A stretch of 64,000 bases of DNA from Labrenzia sp. VG12 (GCF_002237595.1 NZ_CP022529.1:992001-1056000), one strand, 5' to 3'. Shown: positions 1 to 9,806, numbered from the stretch's first letter. Numbers and translations are program-made. The notes: generated by a model from the sequence alone, not told the origin.

Positions 1-2
1 AC

Positions 3-293
3 GGAACTTTGCGGCTCCTGGCGCCGGACCGGCGCGCAGATCCGCAAGGCCGGGACACATCGATCCAGGCGTTTGAACCCTATGTGCTCAATCTCAGAGC
101 TGCACTGCCCTTTGGTGCCGACCATATTGTGATGGTGCGCTCAGCCGAGCCGATGCCGCAACTCGTCGGGGTTCTTGCTGCACTCGATGGCCAGAAACTC
201 AGCAAGGACCTGATGGTTGGTGTGTTGAAGCTGATCGGACAATCGGCCGCTGCAATCGGCATCGCGGGGGTTTACACACAGCCCGCAGGTTAG
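3..293 (+). CDS. C-terminal fragment of a DUF4384-like protein (5' end outside window)
   Basis: The frame is open from the first bases of the window to a TAG at 291-293, so only the last ~96 residues are visible. The segment PFGADHIVMVRSAEP followed by a short amphipathic tail resembles the end of DUF4384 domains (PFG-DH-(I/L)-V---S-P). These domains often follow a caspase or kinase domain in alphaproteobacterial envelope proteins. The N-terminal part, which would decide the function, is missing. It is followed by a 156-base gap and then the FecR-like gene on the same strand. The family call rests on one motif and is moderate. Confidence 0.5.
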   Translation, partial: GTLRLLAPDRRADPQGRDTSIQAFEPYVLNLRAALPFGADHIVMVRSAEPMPQLVGVLAALDGQKLSKDLMVGVLKLIGQSAAAIGIAGVYTQPAG

Positions 294-449
294 TTCGAAA
301 TTTTGCGTATGTTGTTGCGACATAAAACTCTTTTATGTGACCATGGCCACACTCGTTTTGCCATTCTTTGATATTATCAGCCCATAGACGATGCGATCGG
401 CGCTGAACTTGGCTGGGTCGCAAAATGACCAATGACCGAGGAGTCCGTC

Positions 450-1127
450 ATGAAACACATGTTTAGATCCGTTTGTTCGGAACGAAGTTCGAAACGCATT
501 CTGACAGCTGCCGCCGTCCTGAGCCTGTCGACTGCCACGGCCTTGGCTGACCCCGTTGCCCTTGTTCTGGACAAGTCGGAAAATGTCGGCGTGTCTGCTT
601 TCAGCGAACTGATGCCGGGAACGGTGGTCGAGCTTGGCGATGGTCATATCGATCTTCTCGACTATGGGGCATGCCAGGAAGTTCGCCTGTCTTCCGGTGT
701 TCTGACCGTTTCCTCGGAAGGATACACCCTGGAAGGCGGTGAAGAGAAAGTGCTTCGGGCCGGCAATTGTCTGCAGGCCGACAGCGGCACAAATGTCGAG
801 GCGGACAAGGGGCTGACCGTGACCCTGCGCGGCCTCAATCTCGAAAACAAAAAGGCAGCCTCGCTGATGCTGCGCTTCGATGACAAGTTGCGCGACCAGT
901 ACGATACTGTTTTCGTCTCCTTCGAAGGTGGAGCACCTAAGCGCTTCGACTTTGATGCGCTCGACAATATCTTGACGGATATGCCGGATCGCGAGAGCGA
1001 AGATGACGCTGTCGAAGTGGAGCTCTTCCTGCAAGGCAAGGCGCCGGATTATGGAGTTGTCATGCGGAAATTCACCATCGATCCGGATCAGGTCGGGCGT
1101 AAAACAGCCGTTGTCATTGTGAAATGA
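450..1127 (+). CDS. Secreted FecR-like protein, coupled to a CHASE2 cyclase
   Basis: This is a 225-residue protein. The ATG at 450 is preferred over the in-frame ATG at 432 because GAGGAG lies seven bases upstream of it. Residues ~1-35 form a long signal peptide ending near ATALA-DPV. The rest is beta-rich, with a FecR-like pattern (PGTVVELGDG, then a Cys-containing strand and a hydrophobic ladder). Two Cys (in GACQE and GNCLQ) could form a disulfide. The stop overlaps the start of the CHASE2 adenylate cyclase (ATGA at 1124-1127), so the two are translationally coupled. FecR-like partners next to CHASE2 cyclases are a recurring pair, so this is probably an extracytoplasmic input or scaffold for the cyclase. 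The role is inferred. Confidence 0.6.
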   Translation: MKHMFRSVCSERSSKRILTAAAVLSLSTATALADPVALVLDKSENVGVSAFSELMPGTVVELGDGHIDLLDYGACQEVRLSSGVLTVSSEGYTLEGGEEKVLRAGNCLQADSGTNVEADKGLTVTLRGLNLENKKAASLMLRFDDKLRDQYDTVFVSFEGGAPKRFDFDALDNILTDMPDRESEDDAVEVELFLQGKAPDYGVVMRKFTIDPDQVGRKTAVVIVK

Positions 1128-3073
1128 CGGGAGGCGGCCGCTTTGCGGACGCAGCCTTTGGCCGAAAGCAACTCATGATCCTGATCGCGCTTGTTGCGAC
1201 CGGGGCAGGCATCGCCATCGGATTATCCGCCAAAAAGGCCATCTGGGAAGGGTGGGTGACGGACCGCCTTTTCCAGGTGAAGACCGCATTCGAGGGCGTG
1301 GATCGGGTCGAATCCGCGCCCGTGCTTGTCGTTGGTCTGGACAATGTTGCGCTCAACTCCGAACGGCTGGCGCCAATTCCACGTGTACTGATGGCACCGC
1401 TTCTGGCGGAAGCCGGGCAGGCGCTTCTGGAGGCTGGCGCCGTCGCTGTCGGCTATGATTTTGTCTTTGCCTACAGCGCCGATTCCTTTGTTGATCCGAG
1501 CACGGGCGAACCGCGCCTGAAGGGCTTCGATCTTCCGTTCCAGAGATACCTTTATCAGAACCGCGACCGGGTTTTCATTGCGCACACCGAAGTCGGCGTT
1601 CCGCACCGGTCTTTCACCGCGGCGGCAGGGCAGGGAGGCGTGCGCTCTGTTATCGTGTCGACAGACAGTGACGGCGTTGTCCGGCAGCACACGCCCAGGC
1701 TGCCGCTTTCTGAATCGCCGCACCTGATTGACGCTCTGCTGGCCAAGGGCGGGGTGCAGATTTCCGAGCGCTTCACGGCCATTCCCTCAACAAGACTTGC
1801 CACGTCGATTCCCTACCTGTCTCTCATCGATGTTCTGGACCTTCTGGAAACCGAGGCAGGGCAAAAGGACCTTAGAGAGTTCGCAGCAGGACGGATCGTG
1901 CTTTTCGGCGGTTTGTTGCCCTTTGAGGACGAGCACTTGTACTCCGACAGGTTTCTGCCTCATCTGCCGGCCGAACGCGCTGAGACCGGGCCAAGCGGCC
2001 GGCCGCGGGTCCAGCCGCAAACGGCCGGTGTCTTTATCCTGGCCGATTTTGTCGCCGCCGCGGCAACGGGCCGTATCGCGCTGGATCCGGCCCCCGGAAC
2101 ACTGCCCGCGCTTGCAATCGTGTTTGCCCTCATTGGGGCTGTTGCCGGTTTGCTTTTGCCACTTGCGAGTTTGCCATTTGTTGCGATTTTGGGGAGCGTC
2201 CTCGCTCTTGGCATCAGCCTGGTCGGATTGAGTGCCGGCGTGCTGCTCGCACCCGGTGTGATGCCGGTAGCCTGTCTAAGTGCCATGGTGGTGTCAGGTG
2301 TCGGCAAGGTCGGTATCCTGCAGCGACGGCAGAGGTCCCTGGTCAAATTGTTCGGCCACTACCTGGCGCCGGACGTCATCAAGCAGATGGCCGCCTCGGA
2401 GCAACTGCCGGAACTGGGGGGCGACACGCGTCCTGTGGTGGTGGCCTTTATCGACATTGTCGGCTTCACGAAGATGTCCGAAAGTCTCGCCGACCGGGAT
2501 GTGGTTCGGGTGGTCAATGCCTGTTTTGATGAAATCGGCAGGGTCATCACCAAACACGAAGGCTACATCGATAAATATATCGGCGATGCCATCATGGCGG
2601 TCTGGAATGCACCCAACAAGGTGGAAGCACCGGAAAAAGCGTCCGTCGATGCAGCCGCGGAGATTATCGGTCTGCTGGATCAACTGCGCCAGATCACCGG
2701 CCAGCCACCCCTGGACCTGCGAATTGCGCTGAATGCAGGGCCGGTTCTCGTCGGTGATATCGGCGGAGAGCACCGGCGGTCCTTCACTGTCATGGGCACA
2801 ACAGTCAACACGGCCAGCCGCGTTGAGTCGGTCGCAAAGGACTGCAAGGTTCGTCTTGCGATCAGCGGCTCCGTTGCCGAGAAACTGCCTGAGGACTACC
2901 CGGTTGCGGAAATCTGGACCGGACAACTGCGCGGTCTGAGCACAGATATCTCCGTTTTCACACTGGATCGGCCGGAAATGTATATGGAACCGCGCAATGG
3001 AACAGACACGCAGGCAACCGGCAGCAAGGAGATTGCGGCGGATCCCGGCAATCTGGTCAATCTGAACCGGTAA
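1124..3073 (+). CDS. CHASE2-domain class III adenylate cyclase
   Basis: This 649-residue membrane cyclase makes cAMP from ATP. An N-terminal membrane segment (~16-35) is followed by an extracytoplasmic CHASE2 sensor (~40-330), a cluster of transmembrane helices (~330-400) and a cytoplasmic cyclase domain (~430-625). The metal-binding Asp residues appear in FIDIVGFT and YIGDAIMAVW. The purine-selecting Lys is in IDKYIGD. The second purine-specifying position, usually Asp in a GD-VN motif, is Thr here (MGTTVNTASR). Lys/Thr is the class IIIb combination, whose members are often bicarbonate-responsive. The gene starts inside the stop of the FecR-like gene. Its proximity to the T6SS suggests, but does not prove, a cAMP input to it. 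Confidence 0.9.
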   Translation: MTGGGRFADAAFGRKQLMILIALVATGAGIAIGLSAKKAIWEGWVTDRLFQVKTAFEGVDRVESAPVLVVGLDNVALNSERLAPIPRVLMAPLLAEAGQALLEAGAVAVGYDFVFAYSADSFVDPSTGEPRLKGFDLPFQRYLYQNRDRVFIAHTEVGVPHRSFTAAAGQGGVRSVIVSTDSDGVVRQHTPRLPLSESPHLIDALLAKGGVQISERFTAIPSTRLATSIPYLSLIDVLDLLETEAGQKDLREFAAGRIVLFGGLLPFEDEHLYSDRFLPHLPAERAETGPSGRPRVQPQTAGVFILADFVAAAATGRIALDPAPGTLPALAIVFALIGAVAGLLLPLASLPFVAILGSVLALGISLVGLSAGVLLAPGVMPVACLSAMVVSGVGKVGILQRRQRSLVKLFGHYLAPDVIKQMAASEQLPELGGDTRPVVVAFIDIVGFTKMSESLADRDVVRVVNACFDEIGRVITKHEGYIDKYIGDAIMAVWNAPNKVEAPEKASVDAAAEIIGLLDQLRQITGQPPLDLRIALNAGPVLVGDIGGEHRRSFTVMGTTVNTASRVESVAKDCKVRLAISGSVAEKLPEDYPVAEIWTGQLRGLSTDISVFTLDRPEMYMEPRNGTDTQATGSKEIAADPGNLVNLNR

Positions 3074-3189
3074 ACTCAGACGAGCCTTCCACAAACGCGT
3101 TTTGCATCTCGCTACGTCATCCGGCATGATCTGGGAACAGAAGTGTTGGTGAACCGCGCAGGCCTGGCCTGCCTTTTCAGGGTCTCGGC

Positions 3190-5169
3190 ATGGCTCAATG
3201 GCCTGAAAACTACGATCCGGGTCAAAACCGTCCCGAATTCGAGCGGACGGTGATCCGTCCGTCCGGGCAATCGGCGCGCAAGCCAGGTACCGGCTCGAGC
3301 TCTCCGCCGACACCACCGCCACCTTCTCCACCACGGGAACCTTCAAGATCCGGTCGCAAACGCGGTCCCATTTGGACCTACGCTGCATTGGCTGTTGGTT
3401 GCCTGCTCTTTGGAGGTGTCGCTGGAGGTTTGGCCCATCTCGTTACGTCGGGCGCAATCTCGTTTTCATCGCCAGGGGAAACCGGTCCGGAGCTGGTGAC
3501 CGCAGAAAGCGTCGAAGCGATTGCCGAGGCGACAAACGAGACGGTTGAGGAGCAGCCCGAACCGTCGGCGGAAAACGAAACGGCGCTTGCCAATGGCGAT
3601 GATCTGGATCTGCCAGCCGATCCGTTTTTCGACATGGCCCAATCGGCGGTCATTCCGCTCGCAGGAGATCCGGTTCTGCTCGAGAGCAGCGCGGCGGGCC
3701 TGCGCATTGACCTGACAGAGCGATCGGTTCCGGCTTCAGCCAGCGGCACGGGGCGGGCGGCCATTCCGACAGCGTCAGCGTTTGTTCTCGACAGCCGCAT
3801 GCTGGATCAAAGCGGCAATCTGGTCATTCGTGCTCCCGGTAATGAAGCGGACTTCCAGTTCGGCAATTTTGGTGGCGGCGCCGACAGTGACAGCCTGACC
3901 ATTGAAGAAGGCAGCGGTTCCGCCGATCCGGCGGAAAAGAATTTGCCGGTTTTCCTGAAGCCGGCGACAGACACGCTGAACCTTTACCTCACTGAGCGCC
4001 CGATCGGCCAGGGGCCAAGCCGGATCGAGATCCGGGAAGTCATTGAAAAGGACCTGTCGCTGAAGGACTTTCTGACGGAGAACGGATTTGATCCGGATGC
4101 AATCAAGACGCTTCTGGAGTTCATGGAGGTTGAATTCAAGAAAAGCGATCTGGTCGTGGGCGATAAAATCGCAGTGCGAGGCGTCCGGATGCCGAACCGG
4201 CTGGGTCGTGTCGGCGACTACTATCGCCCGGTGCAGATTTCGATTTATGCAAAGGACGGGTATCTGGGCACGGTTGCCATGTCCAACACTCGAGACGGAC
4301 CGACTTACGTTCATGGTGCCGATCCCTGGTTTGGACAGGAGATCGGGCAGGACAAGATCGCGCAAGATCCAAGGCCGGGTTCCGGCAAGAAACACCGCCT
4401 GATCGACGGACTCTATGCCACGGCCGTCCGGAATGCCGTGCCCGCTTCTATCGTGGGCGAGGCAATCGCCTACCTGGCGCCCATGACGGATCTGCAACGC
4501 GCCATTACGGATGATGAACGGTTCAGTCTTGTCTTCACCGATGCGCCTCGCGACGAGAAACGGGGCGGGGGCAGGGTGTTGTTTGCAGGCGTCCGGCGCG
4601 GCAATGACTGGTCGGTGCGCTGCTATGTCATGAAGGCACCGGGCAATCGCGGATTTGCCTGTGTCAACGAGGGGGGACAAGTCAGTTTGTCGGGGGCCAT
4701 GCTGGTGCCGGTCAAAGGGGTGCTGACCTCAAAATTCGGTATGCGGTTTCACCCCATCAAGAAAACCCAGCGGCTTCACGCAGGTGTTGACTGGGCGGCG
4801 CCGACTGGCACACCGATCCGCGCGGCCTTCTCCGGCAAGGTCACCTATCGCGCCGTCCGCGGCGGCTACGGAAATTTCATCGAGTTGTCCCACAAGGACG
4901 GCATTACCAGCCGGTACGCCCATATGCATGAATATGCGGACGGCGTTGAAATGGGGACCGTGGTGCAGGCGGGAGACCTGATCGGCTATGTGGGGACAAC
5001 GGGGCTGTCCACCGGTCCGCATCTTCATTTTGAGATCCGGATGCGCGGCGAACCGACAGACCCTCTCGCCTTTGAAATGGAAACGGGAACGGACGCCCCG
5101 CAATCCGTCGCCAGCAATGATATTCGCGACTATCGCAGTTCAATCACCGATATTCTGACGGTTCATTGA
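3190..5169 (+). CDS. Membrane-anchored M23 family metallopeptidase
   Basis: This is a 659-residue peptidoglycan endopeptidase-type protein. It has a Pro/Ser-rich cytoplasmic N-terminus (~1-57), one membrane span (~60-85), an acidic low-complexity linker, a LysM/OapA-like segment (~275-330: LKDFLTENGFD) and a C-terminal M23 domain (~515-640). The zinc-binding and catalytic signatures are present: HAGVD with an upstream His, YAHM, and GPHLHFE. The topology places the peptidase in the periplasm. It sits between the cyclase gene and the convergent clpV, so it could open the wall for T6SS assembly, but M23 proteins also serve cell division. The catalytic call is firm; the T6SS link is only positional. 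Confidence 0.88.
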   Translation: MAQWPENYDPGQNRPEFERTVIRPSGQSARKPGTGSSSPPTPPPPSPPREPSRSGRKRGPIWTYAALAVGCLLFGGVAGGLAHLVTSGAISFSSPGETGPELVTAESVEAIAEATNETVEEQPEPSAENETALANGDDLDLPADPFFDMAQSAVIPLAGDPVLLESSAAGLRIDLTERSVPASASGTGRAAIPTASAFVLDSRMLDQSGNLVIRAPGNEADFQFGNFGGGADSDSLTIEEGSGSADPAEKNLPVFLKPATDTLNLYLTERPIGQGPSRIEIREVIEKDLSLKDFLTENGFDPDAIKTLLEFMEVEFKKSDLVVGDKIAVRGVRMPNRLGRVGDYYRPVQISIYAKDGYLGTVAMSNTRDGPTYVHGADPWFGQEIGQDKIAQDPRPGSGKKHRLIDGLYATAVRNAVPASIVGEAIAYLAPMTDLQRAITDDERFSLVFTDAPRDEKRGGGRVLFAGVRRGNDWSVRCYVMKAPGNRGFACVNEGGQVSLSGAMLVPVKGVLTSKFGMRFHPIKKTQRLHAGVDWAAPTGTPIRAAFSGKVTYRAVRGGYGNFIELSHKDGITSRYAHMHEYADGVEMGTVVQAGDLIGYVGTTGLSTGPHLHFEIRMRGEPTDPLAFEMETGTDAPQSVASNDIRDYRSSITDILTVH

Positions 5170-5183
5170 CCGCAGCCCGTTAC

Positions 5184-5213
5184 CGCCGGCCGGGGACGCC
5201 CCGACCGGCGTTT
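5184..5213 (+). terminator. Stem-loop between convergent M23 peptidase and clpV
   Basis: Twelve-base arms at 5184-5195 and 5199-5210 (CGCCGGCCGGGG against CCCCGACCGGCG) pair with one mismatch around a 3-base loop and are followed by TTTC. The hairpin lies 15 bases after the peptidase stop. The U-tract is short, so termination efficiency is uncertain. Confidence 0.55.
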
Positions 5214-5221
5214 CAGTTCAA

Positions 5222-8053
5222 CTATTCCGCCGCTTCGGCAGCCGAGCTTGTGGTTTCTATGTCCAGGCCGTCGGCGCCCACTTTCAAGCTAGCCTCTGAT
5301 ATCTCTTCGCCATGCAGCTGCGCGGTCAGGAATGCTCGCGACAGCTTTGGCAGAAGATCGTTGGTGATGATGTTGTCGATCATGCGCCCGCCGCTGTCCG
5401 GGTCCCGGCACAGCGAGACGATATGGGCGACAACATCGTCGCCATAGGTCAGCGTGGCATCCCGGTTCTGCTTGACGCGCTTGACGATGCGGTTGAGCTG
5501 CAGGCGCACGATGAAGCCGAGCATCGATGGTGACAGAGGATAATACGGGATCGTCACGATCCGGCCGAGCAGGGCAGGCGGGAACACGTCCAGTAGGGCC
5601 GGACGCAGAGATTCCGCAAGCTGTTCGGGATCCGGTGCATTGGGATCAGTCGCCGCCTGGCTTTCGTCGGTCGACACCGGCGCGTCCAGCATGTGACTGG
5701 CCGCATTCATGATGATCTCGGTGCCGACATTCGAAGTGAGCAGGATGAGAGTGTTGCGGAAATCGATCTTCCGGCCCATGCCGTCTTCCATCCAGCCCTT
5801 GTCGAATACCTGGAAGAAGATCTCGTGAACATCCGGGTGGGCTTTCTCGACCTCGTCGAGCAACACCACGGAATAGGGCTTGCGCCGGACAGCTTCGGTC
5901 AGGCGGCCACCTTCGCCATATCCGACATAGCCGGGAGGGGCGCCCTTCAGGCCGGAGACGGAATGCGCCTCCTGGAATTCCGACATGTTGATGGTGATCA
6001 GGCTTTCTTCACCGCCGTAGAGCGCTTCGGCCAGGGCCAGGGCGGTTTCGGTCTTGCCGACGCCCGAAGGGCCGCAAAGCATGAACACGCCGATCGGCTT
6101 GTCCGGGTTGCCGAGCTGTGCCCGGCTGGTCTCGATGCGTTTGGCGATCATTGCCAGCCCGTGTGCCTGACCGATCACGCGCTTGTTCAGACTGTCGGTC
6201 AGATTGAGGATGGTCTGCATCTCGTCCTGAACCATGCGGCCGACCGGAATGCCGGTCCAGTCGGAGATGATGCTGGCAACCGCCTCGTCATCGACATAGG
6301 CGTAGACCATACGGTCGTCCTCCGGAATTTCAGAGAGCTCTGCCCGTTTCGCCGCCAGAGCCTCACGGATCGCGTCTTCGTTTTCCAGATCGACATCGAG
6401 ATCCAGTTCGATCTTGTCGATCGGCACCAGAGCCGGATTGTCTTCCTCGGGGTCTTCGATTTCGGCGCTTTCCGGGTGCGGTGCGGCTTCTCCACCTCTC
6501 AATTCGGTGAGGGCGGCGTTCAGGCGTCGGATTTCGGCGACCAGCTTGCGTTCACGCTCCCAGTCCGCACGTACTGTTTCGATTTTCTTTTCCGTTTCCT
6601 CGATGGCGTCATTCAGCGCTTCGAGTTTTTCCTCCTGCTCCATGCCAAGCTCGGCGTCATTGGTCAGGGCCTGTTTTTCTGTCTCCAGAAAACCCTTCTT
6701 GGCGGCGAGATCCAGCAGTCGCGAAGGCTGCGCTGCCTGGGAAATGTTGACGCGCGCCGACGCCGTATCCAGGACACTGACGGCCTTGTCCGGCAGCTGA
6801 CGGGCGGGGATGTAGCGATGAGACAGCGAAACGGCAGACCGAACGGCACTGTCCAGAATGCGCACCTGGTGATGTTCTTCCATCGGCCCCAGCAGACCGC
6901 GAACCATGGCAAAGCACTTTTCCTCGTCCGGTTCGTCAACCTGAACCGGTTGGAACCGGCGGGTCAGTGCCGGGTCCTTTTCAAAATGTTGCCGGTATTC
7001 CGACCAGGTGGTGGCAGCTACGGTGCGCAATGTGCCGCGGGCGAGGGCGGGCTTGAGCAGGTTGGCTGCATCGCCGGTACCCGCCGCACCACCAGCGCCG
7101 ATCAGCGTGTGCGCTTCATCGATGAACAGGATGGTCGGCACGATGGAGCCGTGAACGGCGTCGATGACAGCCCTGAGCCGCTTTTCGAATTCACCCTTCA
7201 TGGAGGCGCCCGCCTGAAGCAGGCCAAGATCCAGCGCGCAAAGCCGAGTGCCCAGCAGCGCAGGTGGCACGTCGCCAGCGACGATCTTCTGCGCAAAGCC
7301 TTCCACAATGGCCGTCTTGCCGACGCCGGCTTCCCCGGTCAGGATGGGGTTGTTCTGCCGGCGGCGCATCAGGACATCAATGACCTGCCGGATTTCCTCG
7401 TCGCGTCCCACAATGGGATCGAATTCCTCCGCCCGGGCACGGGCTGTGAAATCAACGGTGAACTGGGACAGCGCATCCTCGCCGGGGCCGCCACCAGGAA
7501 TGGATTCCGTCGGGGCTTCCCCCGGGGCGGCGGCAGCAGCCTTCGGGCCGGAACCGTCGATCGGACGCGCACGCGCTTCGCCGGAGCCGTCGACGATGGC
7601 GTCCAGATTACCGGAGATTTCGTCCCGCTTGAGCTTGTTGAGCGATGAGGACAGACGGAACAATTGTGTGCGGGCCGCCTCGTCGCCGAGGACGGAGATG
7701 AGCACATAGGCCGACCGGATCTTGTAGTCGCCAAAGGTGAGCGTGCCGACAAACCAGGCCCCTTCGAGCGCTTCCCGAAAGGGCTTGGACATGGAGGGCA
7801 GCTCGGTCTGATTGATCTTCAGTTCCTTGATCGCCGCCTGAAGGTCCTTGTCGAGGGTTCCAAGGTCCACGTCGAAATGCCTGAGGATCTGAAAGAGGTC
7901 CGACTTCTCGTCGCGGATCAGATAGTAGAACCAGTGCAGCAGCTCCAGGTGCCGGTGGCCGGCATCCTTGGTCAGCCGCATTGCCTTGTCGAGGCTCTCA
8001 TAAGCGACCGAGTTGATCTTGTAGGCTACGTTTTCAACGGTGATGTCAGCCAT
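5222..8053 (-). CDS. clpV: T6SS sheath-disassembly AAA+ ATPase ClpV (TssH)
   Basis: This 943-residue double AAA+ unfoldase extracts contracted TssB/TssC sheath subunits so that the T6SS can be re-assembled. The N-domain (~1-150) precedes two ATPase modules. Walker A motifs are GEAGVGKTA (~residue 240) and GPSGVGKTE (~660). Walker B motifs are ILFIDEAHTL and VVLLDEVEKAH. A coiled-coil middle domain lies at ~440-560 with an unusually acidic insert (ESAEIEDPEEDNPALVP). Sensor and arginine-finger regions look intact. It is the last gene of the minus-strand T6SS arm, 25 bases after tssG. Confidence 0.96.
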   Translation of the reverse strand: MADITVENVAYKINSVAYESLDKAMRLTKDAGHRHLELLHWFYYLIRDEKSDLFQILRHFDVDLGTLDKDLQAAIKELKINQTELPSMSKPFREALEGAWFVGTLTFGDYKIRSAYVLISVLGDEAARTQLFRLSSSLNKLKRDEISGNLDAIVDGSGEARARPIDGSGPKAAAAAPGEAPTESIPGGGPGEDALSQFTVDFTARARAEEFDPIVGRDEEIRQVIDVLMRRRQNNPILTGEAGVGKTAIVEGFAQKIVAGDVPPALLGTRLCALDLGLLQAGASMKGEFEKRLRAVIDAVHGSIVPTILFIDEAHTLIGAGGAAGTGDAANLLKPALARGTLRTVAATTWSEYRQHFEKDPALTRRFQPVQVDEPDEEKCFAMVRGLLGPMEEHHQVRILDSAVRSAVSLSHRYIPARQLPDKAVSVLDTASARVNISQAAQPSRLLDLAAKKGFLETEKQALTNDAELGMEQEEKLEALNDAIEETEKKIETVRADWERERKLVAEIRRLNAALTELRGGEAAPHPESAEIEDPEEDNPALVPIDKIELDLDVDLENEDAIREALAAKRAELSEIPEDDRMVYAYVDDEAVASIISDWTGIPVGRMVQDEMQTILNLTDSLNKRVIGQAHGLAMIAKRIETSRAQLGNPDKPIGVFMLCGPSGVGKTETALALAEALYGGEESLITINMSEFQEAHSVSGLKGAPPGYVGYGEGGRLTEAVRRKPYSVVLLDEVEKAHPDVHEIFFQVFDKGWMEDGMGRKIDFRNTLILLTSNVGTEIIMNAASHMLDAPVSTDESQAATDPNAPDPEQLAESLRPALLDVFPPALLGRIVTIPYYPLSPSMLGFIVRLQLNRIVKRVKQNRDATLTYGDDVVAHIVSLCRDPDSGGRMIDNIITNDLLPKLSRAFLTAQLHGEEISEASLKVGADGLDIETTSSAAEAAE

Positions 8054-8078
8054 GGCTCGGAACCTTCAAAGTTGAGTT

Positions 8079-9806
8079 CTATTGATAAACGGTGGTGTGC
8101 CTGCGCACGGGCCGGAAACGGGTGTCTGTCAGCATCTCTTCCTCGTCCTCTGGCTCTTCCGGCGATGAATCTGTCGCCGGCTTCAACCAGCCGATATGGC
8201 CGAGTGTCGCCGAGTTGTTTCGATCCATCTTGACAGAAGAGGCGCAACGTTTGGGAAGGGCAAGTTCAATTTCGTACTCGATCTCCAGCCCGAGATAGAA
8301 ATCGATCAGATCGAAGAGCTTCTCTGTCCAGGGGTTGGGCTTCGTGCGCGTTGGCGGCAGGAACTTACGGTATTCTTCCAGCGAACGTGTGAAGATCCGG
8401 ATACGGATCTTGTCGCTCACGCTGTAGACCTTGGCGCCGACAATGGTATCCGCACCCAGTTGTCCGGCGCCGCCCGGACCGAACCCTCCCAGTTGCAGCT
8501 GATCGTCCCGGTCGAGGTGCAGCCAGGTCCCGACGCATTGATCGACTTCGACCTTCACGCCAAAGACGCCGGTGATGAGCGCTTTCAGCCGCACCGCGCT
8601 CTTGGTTTTTGAGGAGGTGAGCCCCGCATAGAGCAGCTTCAATCGGTCGTCGATGCGGTCCTGATCACGGTAGATGGGGGCGCCGAGGCCGATGGGCGAG
8701 CCGAGATAGGTCAGAAACCGGTCATCGTCAGGCCTGTCATGCTGCACGATCGGGCGGGCATCGGCCCAGGCCCGGAAAAACAGCTGGACAAAGCGATTGT
8801 TGAAGACGTCAAGAAAGCGCGGAAAGCTGTCATCGCCTCGCAGCCCGCGCATGATGGCTTCGTCGGTGTAAGGCGCGGGCAGGCCACCTTGCGGCCCGAG
8901 CAATCCCAGAAAGCGTTCCAGCAGCACCAGTCCGCCATCGGCATCCCGCGTGGCCCGTTCGATGGTGGAAGGGGCAAATTCACTCGAAGGGTCCTGCCCG
9001 AACCGAACGATGTCCTCCATCAGCCGGCGACTTTTGCCGATCCTTGGAGGCGCCGGTTCATCTGCCTTTTTGGGGTCCATGCCCGTGGACGCGCCGCCCG
9101 GCGCGGTCTGGCCCTCCAGCATGCGCAGAACGGCAAGAAGATCGTGGCCGCCGGGATGTTGCTCGATCCGGTCGCTCAACGCGGCGAGCAGGGATGCAAA
9201 TTGCTGCTGGACAGGAACCTCGATTCGAGGAGCTTCGGTCGGAGGAGCGGTGTTGTCTTCCACCGGTTCCTGTTCCGCATCTGACAACGCGGCCGCGGCG
9301 ATTTCCCTGGCCTCGTCATCCATGTCCGCGTCAGGTGGAGAGCCCGTTTCGGGGGAAGAGGGTTCTTGCGGGCTGGGGTCAGCGATCGATGGTGGATCAG
9401 ATGCGGGAAAAGGATCTGTCGCATGATGCGCGGGTTCTGGAAGTTCGGGCGTGTCAGCTTCTGTCGCGTCCGCTTTAATCGTCTCTGCTGCCGATGTGTC
9501 CTCGGTCGGAGCTGACGCTTCTGGCGTGTGCGACCAGATCGTGTCATCGGGTATTTGCGCGATGTCATTGGAAGCTGGCTCCTCTTGCCTTGCTTCACTC
9601 TCGATGGGTGGATCCGACCCCTCTTCGGTCTCAGGCGAAGAAACTGGGTCTGCCTCCACCGCGTCTTCGGTTTGGTCTTCTCCAGCCCCGGTATCTTCGT
9701 CATCGGTCGCCGGCCAGACATGCGTGCGTGCGCCGGCAAACTGGACAATTGTCTTGTCGTCCGCCTTCCGGTCCTTGAGCAGGTCCTTGTCGTCCTGCTT
9801 GCTCAT
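8079..9806 (-). CDS. tssG: T6SS baseplate subunit TssG with long acidic N-terminal extension
   Basis: The C-terminal ~330 residues are TssG (ImpH/VasB), a baseplate wedge component that binds TssF, TssE and TssK: FLGLLGPQGGLPAPYTD, FFRAWADARPI, and a typical RIRIFTRSLEEYRKFLPP end region. The first ~230 residues are an Asp/Glu/Pro/Ser-rich low-complexity extension that typical TssG proteins (~300-350 residues) lack. The ATG at 9806 is chosen because it overlaps the tssF stop (ATGA) and follows an AAAGGGG ribosome-binding site. An upstream in-frame start at 9839 would lie inside tssF. The extension could be a regulatory or tethering tail. Confidence 0.93.
   Translation of the reverse strand: MSKQDDKDLLKDRKADDKTIVQFAGARTHVWPATDDEDTGAGEDQTEDAVEADPVSSPETEEGSDPPIESEARQEEPASNDIAQIPDDTIWSHTPEASAPTEDTSAAETIKADATEADTPELPEPAHHATDPFPASDPPSIADPSPQEPSSPETGSPPDADMDDEAREIAAAALSDAEQEPVEDNTAPPTEAPRIEVPVQQQFASLLAALSDRIEQHPGGHDLLAVLRMLEGQTAPGGASTGMDPKKADEPAPPRIGKSRRLMEDIVRFGQDPSSEFAPSTIERATRDADGGLVLLERFLGLLGPQGGLPAPYTDEAIMRGLRGDDSFPRFLDVFNNRFVQLFFRAWADARPIVQHDRPDDDRFLTYLGSPIGLGAPIYRDQDRIDDRLKLLYAGLTSSKTKSAVRLKALITGVFGVKVEVDQCVGTWLHLDRDDQLQLGGFGPGGAGQLGADTIVGAKVYSVSDKIRIRIFTRSLEEYRKFLPPTRTKPNPWTEKLFDLIDFYLGLEIEYEIELALPKRCASSVKMDRNNSATLGHIGWLKPATDSSPEEPEDEEEMLTDTRFRPVRRHTTVYQ

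Noticed and set aside
5693..7648. Long plus-strand frame opposite clpV
   Set aside because: Shadow of the ClpV coding sequence; no ribosome-binding site or family match.
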